A DNA stretch of 64,000 nucleotides from Valencia hispanica (lineage: Eukaryota > Chordata > Actinopteri > Cyprinodontiformes > Valenciidae): NCBI GenBank assembly GCA_963556495.2, contig OY747713.1, positions 35,678,961 to 35,742,960 of the forward strand, written 5' to 3'. Made by a program: the position numbers and the translations under genes. The notes below the pieces were generated by a model that did no database searches, was not told where the DNA came from, and worked only from the letters and a program-made list of their open reading frames with translations. Each line of letters begins with the position of its first letter. The first letter of the stretch is position 1. Positions 10,380-20,235 of the stretch are shown here, in pieces.

Positions 10380-11783
10380 ATGTTGAGCATCTTTGCCACA
10401 TTATGGTGGGTCCTCTTATGCTTTCCATGCTAGAACAACAATACCCACACGCACAAATGCACCAATCAACCTCATGAACCTCCTCTGTGACAGGTTAAGG
10501 AATAGGAATGAACAGATGACTAGCTCTGTAAATCATGTTGTTGGCTATATGTGGGGCCAGGGAATAGATGCTTAGGAAAAAGGGTTTGTTGAGTTTATAG
10601 AAATGTGTACATTATTGATTCAAAGTCACCATATACACAGTAATATAACAGTGATTTGTTTTTGTCCTACAGAAACCTACATAAATGTCCAAATAAATCC
10701 AGCTGCAATAGCGTTTTGATTATTAAAATCAAAGGTATCTTAATCTGATCTTTTTTGGTCAGCTATCATCAAATATAGCTTTATTGCTTTTTCCTCACAC
10801 AGTTTCTAGTAATCTTCCAATTTGAGATTACAGATAATATAGAAATTTTATTTTCTATTCCTTCCCCAAACAAGTGACTGAAAGTTTTTTATTTCTTGCA
10901 AACTTTTCACAGCAGATACTCCAGAGAAAAAGAGCTGAACATACAGTGGTGAAGGCACATGAGTTATGCAATCAAACAAGGCAGGGGAATGCTCATTATT
11001 TTAGTTTCTGACTTGTTTGTTTTTTATGTTTGCAAGGTTTTTTTCTCCCACACTTTCTCTGCTATTCTTTCAATTGCAAACTGTTTTTCATCTGAGAGCT
11101 ATCTCTATAATGTGGCACGTCCTGTCGATTTTCTAAGTAAGCCTCTCTAAGTGGTTTAAAATATTCCTCCAGCCTTTGTCAAGACTGACATCGCAATAAA
11201 CAAGTGGCCCTATGGTTTATACGTGCATAGCTTTTTTTCATAGGAAACTTTGACGTCCACAAAAGGAGAGTTTAAAATAGACATTTACTAAAGGCTTGAA
11301 ATTTACCTTAAAACGTGGAAATACATTTTCATTGCACATTCAGACTAAATTGTTACAGCAATAATGATGTTTAGATGGTTCTCCAAATTGAAGCTGTTGA
11401 GTCCACATCTGTTAATCAGTAGAACTACTTTGCTACAAATATATGAAATTTAGTTCTTCACTTCATTGTAATTAGAGGCACTAACCTCCAGTGAATGATA
11501 CTCAAAAGACTTGGGTGAAGCCATTCCTTCAATTTGGCTAACTATGACTTGCATTCAAAGAAAGTCTGACCCATTTCATCTTCCTGTTCGAACAGACTAA
11601 ACTTTTTATCTATCAGGGTCTCAGATTCACAGGATGTTGGATGTTAGAGGGTGGACATGCAGAACCTGGCTGGCAGTAGTAGCTGAAGGCAGAAGGAGCT
11701 GATGGCTGCAAACGTGGACTGGATTCCAGGACTGAAAGACTGATCATGTAGGACTTAAAGAAATGACCGGTAAACTTACTGTG
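10380..11783. other. Unassigned AT-rich sequence
   Basis: No coding motif recognised. The last ~180 bases (about 11600-11783) are more GC-rich. Together with 14643-14870 on the far side of the Harbinger element they may form one older interrupted repeat. Confidence 0.4.
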
Positions 11784-11974
11784 TAAAGCCGCGTTCACAC
11801 CGGTCAGCGCGTCCAGGCGTCAAATCGCTCAAACGGACGAAAGTCGACGCTTTAAAATTATAACCCAGCTGCTTGCACACTTGTGGTCTGCGTCGGCACG
11901 TCGGGGCATCAGCGCGTCACGTCATTACGTCAGCGTGCGGGCGTGGATTTGTCTGTTGCAAGCTGTTTACAACA

Positions 11975-12268
11975 TGGCGGATCTTGTCGGATCAGCAGCG
12001 CGTCTTCAACTACCGGCTCTCCCGGGCCCGGCTGATGGTGGAAGATGCATTCGGGATCTAGTCTGCACAGTGGAGAATGTTTCACCGCAGACTGGAAGTC
12101 AACCCCGAAGTGGTGAGGGGAGCTGCCGCTGCTCATGGAGAAAGACCACTTCCAGCTGTGGGGCGAATCGGAGCCAACAACGCAACCAGAGAGGCAGTGG
12201 AGACCAGAGAAGTTTTCATGGCCCACCTCAGTGAGGAGGGGGCAGTGCCATGGCAGCCGGCAGAATAG
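11975..12268 (+). pseudogene. Harbinger transposase, C-terminal remnant
   Basis: One frame encodes RVFNYRLSRARLMVEDAFGI, then a TAG at 12059-12061, then SAQWRMFHRRLEVNPEVV and later RIGANNATREAVETREVFMA, ending at a TAG at 12266-12268. The N-Y-R-L-S-R-A-R...E-x-A-F-G-I signature and the RIGANN tail are hallmarks of DDE_4-type PIF/Harbinger transposases. Everything N-terminal of RVFNY, including most catalytic residues, is deleted. Between NPEVV and RIGANN the expected core (…CVLHN…) is replaced by a short unrelated stretch, so a second internal deletion is likely. Confidence 0.85.
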
Positions 12269-12919
12269 TCATGTCCATACAGGACTGACCCAAAACGGCT
12301 CTTTTAAGAGCCACCCAGTAAAAAAATTAAGAGCAAAACTTTCTGAAAATTTCCACATCTATATTTACTATATTATATTTTAATAATTTGTTTTTCTCTA
12401 TACATTCATATATACATTCACAAATCCCTTTCATTTATGGATTATTGTTTGTTCTGTACCTATATACTTTTGACCTGTTCACCTGTACCTCTCGTTTCTA
12501 GGTAATGACTGACAGACTGCTCTGCTTTCTCCCACAAACTCGTCTATGGATATGGTGAAATCAATCAAATAAACTCAATTAGTTCTTGCTTTTGTACTTC
12601 TGTGATATTTTATATAGTCAATAAAAAGGTATATTTCATTAAGGTAATTATTATCTGTTATTAAAAATAATATTTTCACCCAAATGGCATTACATAGGAC
12701 AGTAGAATTAAATTAAGGAAAGTAGCTGACCAAAATGTTACATATAAAAATATTTAGTATAAAAAAAATACATGCAACATATATACATATAATAAAACAA
12801 TAAAATAAAGAACAGGAAGAGAAAGGACCTTATTTGGAGGAAGTGCGGTGGAAGACAGGAGGGACACAGAAAGGAGTCTCCTTCCTCCCCTGAAAAAGGT
12901 GTCAGCCCGATCAGTAAAA

Positions 12920-14330
12920 CTACTGAGTATTGTCCAAATGGGTCAAATTGAGTGTTACATTAATTCTTTCAAAAATCAGTCTATGAATGTCAAATTTTAG
13001 GATGTCTCTTTCTAGAGGTGACACCCTTTTCAGGAGAGGATGAAGAGAGAGAAGGAAGTGCATGTAATCATCTGCAGGAGGAGCAGGAGCTGGTTCAGGC
13101 CGGGCCTTGAGCGCATCAAGCAGCTTTTGCTGGAACTCTGTTGGCACTGACAAGTCCTGCTGCCTCCGCCTTCGTTTTCTTGGAGGGCCTGTGAAAAAAC
13201 ACAGTAGAAAAATGTGTTAAAAATGCTTACAATTATGTTGAACAAATATACAAATTAGATAAAATTAGAAGCAACATTTTAAGTCTGTATGAAAGGCTGA
13301 GTGTGAATTCCAGGGTATAGACAGACATTTCAGAAAGTACAAAAAGTAATTCGCCAAGTGTCTGGGAACCCAAAGAAACAGATTGACATCTTTGAATAAA
13401 ACCTACATTCCCAACCTTTCCAAACAGCACTACACACCTGCAGGTGCTGGAGCAGAGGAAGGGCCAGGCTGGTCAGAAAAAGAAGCAGCAGCAGAGGAAG
13501 GGCCAGGCTGGTCAGAAGCAGAAAAGGAAGGGCCAGGGGACTCTGGTTCAGCCATGTCACCTGCCTCCATGTTAGCTGGATCTGTCAAGACAGAAAGGAA
13601 TATTATTGACCCTCCTGTTTATTATGCTTTATACCAAGATCACAAATACTTATACTGCTAGCACTAATAATAAATAGCAAAACTTTGTAGTAGCAAAATG
13701 ATGTAGGTTTCAGCTTTACAATAATTATTTTCATGTTTCTGAGCACGTTTTTGTGTTTGTTTGTGTGCCACTATGTCTGGGTTTTCTTCTCAAAATCACC
13801 AACCTTCTGCCTCTAACCGCCCTGCTGCTTCTTTTTCTGGCTCCTCTGGGTGGTCATACCCCTCCGCCTGCTCCTCCTCGACCCCCATGTTGCTCGATGT
13901 TTCGCGGGGGGCGATGAAGGGTTCGAGGAAGGACAGGACAGAGAGGTACTTCCATTTCTGCACTTTCCCTCCTTCTGCTCCGCTCTTCCTTCTCTCTTTT
14001 TCTTTTCTGCTCTGCCTGACATATGTGTCCCTCAATGTCTTCCACCGTTTTTTGCAGATCTCGTCTAAATACACAATGGGAAACTGGTAATGCGTATTTA
14101 GTACCGTAGTTGCCCTAACCGCTTTTGGCTAGCGTAGCGTTAGCTAACATAACAAGAAAGTTAAAAGAAAAAATATTTTTTTCTATGTTTAACTGCTTAC
14201 CTGGCACTCCAATATCCTCCGATATCTTCCTCCAAATCAGATCCGATCTCTTCCTGTCTTTGTAAAAAGACGAAGACGGGTCATACAGTTCACGGACATT
14301 ACATACAGCGACGATCAGTTTGTCCTCCAT
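12920..14330 (-). CDS. MADF-BESS (Myb/SANT-like) DNA-binding protein carried by Harbinger, 4 exons
   Basis: Proposed minus-strand exons: 14330-14201, 14083-13804, 13581-13438 and 13188-12920. Exon 1 starts at ATG and exons 1-2 carry a MADF domain: MEDKLIVAVCNVRELYDPSS, RSDLIWRKISEDIG, then ICKKRWKTLRDTYVRQSRK. Exon 3 is Pro/Ser/Ala-rich with repeats of SDQPGPSS. Exon 4 has a basic run (PPRKRRRRQQ) and a BESS motif (DDYMHFLLSLHPLLKRVS), ending at TAG 12920-12922. Donors are GTAAGC, GTTGGT and GTGTGT; acceptors end in CAG. Introns 2 and 3 keep phase exactly. Intron 1 does not: exon 1 ends one base into a codon while exon 2 resumes MADF at codon start, so there is a small indel or another boundary. 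Length is about 274 residues. Family knowledge: Harbinger Myb-like proteins bind element ends and help import the transposase. Confidence 0.75.
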
Positions 14331-14455
14331 CTTGAATAAAAAATTTGCAGATTCCCCCATGGAAGGAGTTACTACGTCAGTACAACGAGTCGCTCTGATT
14401 GGTTGACGCCGCGCGTCTGCTGCCCGCAAGTTCAATTTTCCCAACTTGAGCAGCA

Positions 14456-14482
14456 GACGCCCCGACGGTCCGTCGGGGCGTC
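14456..14482. repeat. 27-base perfect palindrome in Harbinger right sub-terminal region
   Basis: GACGCCCCGACGG, a single central T, then the exact reverse complement. It lies about 150 bases inside the right terminal repeat and could form a very stable GC-rich hairpin. Confidence 0.9.
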
Positions 14483-14642
14483 CGGGCATCAGCTGCGTGG
14501 ACGCGCTGATGCCAGCTGCGCCGATGCGCGCGACTTGCTGCTTGGCAGTTTGGCGCCCACTAGATGCGTAGATACCATAGACTTGCATGTAATCTAGCTG
14601 CCCTGCTGCCTGGACGCGCTGACCAGTGTGAACGCGGCTTAA

Positions 14643-16467
14643 GACAAACACTAAAGCACTGAATGTTTGACAACCAGCTCCTTATAAAACCAGCAAACGG
14701 CTGATGCCAGCCAGGTGCACAGGTGGATCTTGGAGATGGCTCCGCCCTTCAGTGTTGATGGACAGCTTTAACGTCTGGCAGCGCCCCCTGGAGGACTCAC
14801 AGGAAGATGAAGAAAGGAAAAACACACAAAACACTACATAAATACCCCAGACTCATGACAATTTTATGAAATATTGTATGTTTAGTTTGTTTTTGAGCAG
14901 GTGAAAAAGTCACAATACAATTATGTTTGCATTATTACCATAAAGATATGTTGTGGAGTACCTCTACATGACAGTGTTTGCCTGCATTGCAAAATGTTTG
15001 GACAGCAATGTGCAATAATCCAAATATTGGACAATTTGAATAAACGATTTACAAAGACACTATCACTTTTTCAAAATAAAAGCATTTCCTCTTTGACTTC
15101 TTAAATTTTTTTACATGTACTAGTGTGAACCTATTGCTGCCTTTCTTCTCTATGTTTCATAAGGGATTAAATTTCAGAATAGTTAGCACCATTTAATAAC
15201 AGATTTATAACATGGTGAATTGAATCTTTTCGAATAGATATATATATGTATTGAATGCCCATGTGCTAAATTCATGTTAGGGACATTGCTTTGAATTCAT
15301 AACCTACTGTGTTTTAGGCAGAACTGATTGCATCCATCCCATGAGAGAAGGTTAATGTCTGTCATTAAACACTTGAGACTGCACTTGGACTTGGAAAAAT
15401 TATTGATCATCTCTAAATGGGAAAGTCCTGGTGTACTAGCAACATGAAAAATATGACTAGTTGTTATGGCAATGTTCTCAAAAAGAGTGAAGGAAAAATA
15501 CAGTTTCAAGAACAGTCAATCAGATATGCCAACTTCTAAAATATTTTTTGACAGCACATAACTGTGTTAAATGAATTTGTAGAGATATCTGCAATACACA
15601 AACGCTGCAATATTTCTCTTTAAAGAGAAGTCAGTCTCATAAAACAATGTTCAGTTGGTGCTAGCATGTTACCTCCTGGGGTAAAATAGGTGTAGATCAC
15701 TATTTTCAGCCCTAGATATTATGGGGAGTGACTTTTGCTTGATATCTGCTTGTATGTATGTCGGAGTATCCTACTTTGAAGTTTGAAAGGGAACACCTTT
15801 TGCCTTCCTCCATTGTGATAATTATTTTTTCTTTTTTTTTGCCTTTCAAAAAAAACACTGATCATCACATTATCTGACAATTTTTGCTGTTATTGCATTT
15901 AGAAAGCTTGCCTGTTTATTTACATTTGTTTAATCCTCTAATGTTCTGTATGATTACTTAAACTGTTTTTGTATTTAATTAAAAAAATATTTTATTATTC
16001 TCATTCCCATATACCCTGTCTTGATGGTAAGAAAGCAAAAAAACAAAACAAAAAAAAACGTTGAAAATAACAACAATGTAGGCGTTTATCCTTGAGGGAA
16101 ATTCTATTCTTTGTAAAAAGTTGACAAAATCGTTGCTGAAGTACTGTAAATTAGTCAGAATTAGTTATGTTATTCTTGCTATTTTTGTCTGCGTTGGAGA
16201 GCAATGTTAAAAAAGGATTGTTGTTAGATTGTGTTAGAAACTCAGACCCATTCCACTGCCTTAAAACCCACAATATAATACAAAGATACATGTCTGTGTG
16301 TGGAACAGCCTGAACCACACACACATCACACACATTTACCCAAAAAAGCAGCTCTTGCTTTTGTGGGTAAATGTCCCAACATCAACATTTGATCTAAAGG
16401 TTTCCAAATTTTCAGTGTTCACTCCCAAATACATTATTGTTCAGTGAAAACTGGATTCATCTATTCA
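14643..16467. other. Unassigned AT-rich sequence
   Basis: The first ~230 bases (to about 14870) are more GC-rich and end with a 'gcgccccctggaggactcac' block followed by catgaca, a pattern seen in dispersed fish repeats; probably the right half of the repeat interrupted by Harbinger. The remainder shows no gene or clear repeat. Confidence 0.4.
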
Positions 16468-16607
16468 AAGTTCTCATCCATCCACTGTTTATATCCACAT
16501 ATATAGGAAAGGTCGCTGGGGGTATGGCGTTTATTTCTAGTGGTCATTGGGCAAGAAGCAGTGTACACCCTGGGCAGTTTGCCAGTCCTTCACATTGGAA
16601 CACAATT
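16468..16607 (+). repeat. Dispersed teleost repeat (CATCCA...GGTCGC...CCAGTCC type)
   Basis: The order of blocks catccatccactgtttat, ggtcgctgggggta, tcattgggcaagaagcagtg, tacaccctgggcag, ttgccagtcc matches a very common dispersed fish repeat. Its superfamily cannot be decided from this fragment. Confidence 0.6.
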
Positions 16608-16967
16608 AAAAGTTTTCAAAAACTTATTATTGCTCTTATTTGAACATGTTTCTACACAACACTTAGCTTCATGTATTTGATTCACACACATTTACTAGGT
16701 TTAAATGAAAATAAGTTCACTCATTTTATTTCATATTCTCCAGCCATAGATTTTCATCTAAGTTTGTAATTTTTTGTTCATATGTGATTAACTCTTTATG
16801 TAGACAAAAACAGCCATAAAAATAGAAAAGAACAAGCACATCAAAAATTGTAATCTTAATAATAAATGGAGATGCTGGCAGGATTAATTGTCTTTCAGGA
16901 CTTTTTAAAATAAATGTTTCAGCGCATATCAAATACATTGTAGAAATTACTGGGTCACTTGCCGGTG

Positions 16968-17317
16968 TACACACACAAACTTTATTGATATCCAGTTTGT
17001 TGTTGTTTTTACAAAGACTTACAAAGGATGTTGACCCACCCTTTGCAGCTTTAACAGCTTCAGTTCTTCTGGGAAGGCTTTTGGCACCAATGTTGGATCG
17101 GAAGGCCTGGCTCATACTCTTCAAACGTATTCATCAAAAATGTGTTCTTTAGAGTTGAAGTTCTGGCACACCAAATTCAATCATGTCTTTACCAAAATTC
17201 ATCCATGGCTTTAAGGATCTTGATTTGTGAGCTAGAGTGCAGACAAGTTGGAACAGGGCATCCTCAAAGTGTTAGAAGCATGAAATTCTCCAAAATAACA
17301 TGGAATGGAAAAGCATT

Positions 17318-17367
<50 letters not shown>

Positions 17368-18130
17368 TTTTTTTGGGGTGGGGGGGGACTGAGGAACCAA
17401 CCCCATCTCCTCAAAAGCAGTCCATCACCATGATCTCCTATGGAACATTTTTTTTTTTCATTTGTTATAATGCATTCAGACTAGTGCCATTCTCCTGGCA
17501 ACTACTAAACCCAAACTAGTCCAATATGTTGCCAGATAAAAAGAGATGACTTTTCACTCCACAGAACACGCCTCCCCTGCTCTGGAGTCCAGTGGCAGTA
17601 AGCTTTACATCACTGCATTTGATGTTTTGCATTACACTTTGTGATGTACAGCTTGGATGCAGCTGCTCAACAAAGGAAACCCATTCCAAAGGCAATGCAC
17701 CTTTTTCGATGTAATCTGAAAACCACATGAAGGGTACAGGTTTGCAGTTATTGCCTAAAGTTGCAGACCTCTGCATATTGTGCAGAGCTGGGTCAACCCA
17801 GCATAAGTTGATCCAGGTCTGTGGTTTAATGTGACCTATCACTTCATGGCAGAGTTGTCAATTGCTTCCACTTTGTTGTTATGCCACTAACACTAGATTG
17901 TGGAATATTTAGTAACAAGGAGATTTCACCACTGGACTTGCTGCACAGGTCTGCCTTCTATCATGTTATCACTCCATAATTCACTGAGCTCCAAAGAATG
18001 ACCCTTTCTTTCACAAATGTTTCTAGAAAGCTGATGTACGCCTAGGAGAAGGACTGTATACACTTGTGGCAATGGAAGTGATTGGAATATCTGAATTTAA
18101 TTTATTTGGATGGTTGAACGAATACCATAG
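16968..18130 (-). mobile_element. Tc1-like transposon relic (element 2), split by a microsatellite
   Basis: Plus-strand blocks follow in order the reverse complement of a common fish Tc1-like element: gcagctttaacagcttcagt, gttggatcggaaggcctgg, cattctcctggcaactacta, gtgatgtacagcttggatgc and tggcaatggaagtgattgga. Minus-strand translation of 17516-17842 keeps WVSFVEQLHPS and a degraded first catalytic block (RGGVFCGVKSHLF). The N-terminus near 17920-18005 retains the order of helix-turn-helix codons but with stops. A (TA)n(T)n tract at 17320-17374 sits inside, with loss of neighbouring element sequence. Outer ends are not sharply defined. Confidence 0.8.
17320..17374 (+). repeat. (TA)n followed by poly-T
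   Basis: About 31 bases of alternating TA then 24 T residues, followed by a G-rich stretch; located within Tc1 element 2. Confidence 0.95.
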
Positions 18131-19655
18131 TGTGTGAAATGAAGCCTTTGACAAGAAAACCTTACACTTCCACCTTAGCTGCTACTTCAGCATGATTTAT
18201 TTGAAATTTAGCTCAAGTGACAGATAGCGTAGAGCCTGAAAAACTTCCACTCAGATTTTTTTTTTATTATTATTGAAGAAGTTTTTTTCCTCTCTCTCTG
18301 TTTGATGAATCACTTTCAGTTCACCCACTTGATACTGAAAAAAAAGTATTTAATAACTTGCTGAAGTGCCCAAGAGGATAATGATTAATCATAAAACTGA
18401 TATATTCAATATCATCCTCCACCTTGCAACAGTTCTCAGAGTACCTAGAACATAAGAGCTGTGCTTGAGTTCAGTCTGTATGGCCTTCTACAAATAGCAC
18501 TTTATGCTGGTGACTTCAGCAATATAATCTGCAAAGGGACCACGTAAGAGGTTAAGCAGTGGTGAACATAATTTCCTGTCTGTATGTTTGCATAAACACA
18601 TGCATAGACACTTTAAAAAGCTCTTCTGTTTGCATTTCAGTTCTGCCCTTGTAAGTGTGTTGCTGCAGTGCTGTGATCACGCTGACCCAGAAAAGCGGTG
18701 AAACAGAGAGCTCAGCATCTGTTTGGTGACAGAAGGACGGGGGTTCCATGAGTCGGCACTCTACTTCACGAAGCGAGACGAACAAGTCTCACCCTGTCAG
18801 CATCAACAATTGTTCCAACGAGCAGCTGAGGTGATACTGCAGTATGGTATGACAGCAGTATGATGATTGGTCAACATCAATAGTTTGCAGCTGCTCAAAA
18901 AAAAGGAACTGAACATTTGTCTGCAACAATCAGATTTAAAGGCCCATCTCAGTAAATTTGGCTAACATTAAAAAGCTTTTACTTCCGGAATTAAATTTTT
19001 AAAGTAAAACTTATATTTATAAAGATTTGTTATGTAAATAGCTATATATTTCAAGTGTCTTATTATAATATAGCAATAATAAAAGGATTTGTAATACAGA
19101 AATGGCACCCTACTGCATACATTTCTGTCTGTACTGTACTGTATATGGACTTCACTCTTAATCTGGGATCCATTTTGCATAATTTACTGCATCACTGCAG
19201 CATAGCATTGTGGCAATCACCCTGTGGCTTTGCTTAGGTGTTGAGTAAGTCCAGGTTGCTTTAATAGTGGTGTTGGGCCCAGCCATGGAAAGGAGGAAAG
19301 GGAATGAACTACATATAAAGAACGAAAGAGACTGGTAAAAGCCTTGAATCCCAGAATGCACTGCATTAACCCATTTTCATGCAGAGTTCCCAAGAAGGAG
19401 TGTCACAGTGTGATCAAATGACATTGTCTGTTATTCTGTATATTTGTGCAGAGCTTGTTTAAATCCAGTGCATGATTTCATGCCTCCATATATCTTATGT
19501 AATCCCACGCCTCAGCAGGTGGGTTTTAATAAAACAATAGTTGAGGTTGAAAGTTATTCGTCTATTATTTCCTGATAATCAGGTGGTGCCCGTGTATGGT
19601 AGTTTTGATCTAAATGACAAATTTTGTTAATATTTGCTTTTGGTACTTATTAAAA
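18131..19655. other. Unassigned sequence between two Tc1 relics
   Basis: No coding or repeat signature recognised. GC content is locally higher near 18640-18800 without a convincing exon. Confidence 0.45.
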
Positions 19656-19659
19656 GTTA

Positions 19660-20235
19660 TTCATAGCCACACCAAATCATTCTTTGCTCAACAGTGGTTT
19701 CCTGTTCATCTGTTATGTTGGGTCCGGTGTCTTTCACTTTCCTTTTGGCAATGCTACAGAGATACTCTATGGGGTTTAGGTCTGGATTGTTTGCTGGATA
19801 ATCACTCACAGGATACAATGCTCAATAAATCAGGTAGTGGTACTTTGGGCAGTGTGAGCAGAAGCTAAGTTTGAACCGAAAATGAAATCAGCATTGGCGT
19901 AAAGTTAGCAGAGAAAACATAAAGTGATCTAAAATTTCCTGGTTGACAGCTGTACTACTTTTGGACATGATAAAACAGAGTGGACCAACACCAACAGATG
20001 ACATGCTTCCCCAAATCATCACTGACTGTGGAATATTCACACTGGACTTCAAGCCATGTGAATTCAGTGCCTCTCTTTTTTTCTCCAAACTTTGAAACCT
20101 TGATTTCCAAATGAAAAGCGATAATATGTGGATAAAAAATGTGAAGCAATATCAGTTTTACTTCTTGAAATGAAGTACTGAAATACAAAAACTCTCCAGT
20201 GATATAATTTATTGAGATGCAAGTACAGGTTGTTC
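19660..20235 (-). mobile_element. Tc1-like transposon relic (element 3)
   Basis: Minus-strand 19888-20088 encodes PQSVMIWGSMSSVGVGPLCF followed by KSSTAVNQEILDHFM, the central region of a Tc1-type transposase around the second catalytic aspartate. Flanking plus-strand blocks agree with the same family: ctctatggggtttaggtctg on the left, accttgatttccaaatgaaa and ttattgagatgcaagtacag on the right. The last block resembles the terminal repeat of that family. N- and C-terminal thirds are missing. Confidence 0.8.

Larger units (their letters stand above)
11787..14639 (+). mobile_element. PIF/Harbinger transposon with accessory gene, transposase truncated
   Basis: Flanked by the 3-bp duplication TAA (11784-11786 and 14640-14642), as expected for PIF/Harbinger. 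Terminal inverted repeats are 11787-11818 and 14608-14639: 32 bases with one mismatch, starting AGCCGCGTTCACAC. Sub-terminal GC-rich inverted repeats continue inwards (GGCATCAGCGCGTC on both sides). Inside are a plus-strand transposase C-terminal stub (11975-12268) and a minus-strand MADF-BESS gene (12920-14330), in convergent orientation. GC and CpG content at both ends is far above the surroundings. The transposase catalytic core is missing, so any mobility would have to be supplied in trans. Confidence 0.9.

Noticed and set aside
13383..14090. Several plus- and minus-strand open frames in the Harbinger interior
   Set aside because: They overlap exons 2 and 3 of the MADF-BESS gene in other frames; only the frame with MADF and in-phase splice sites is kept.
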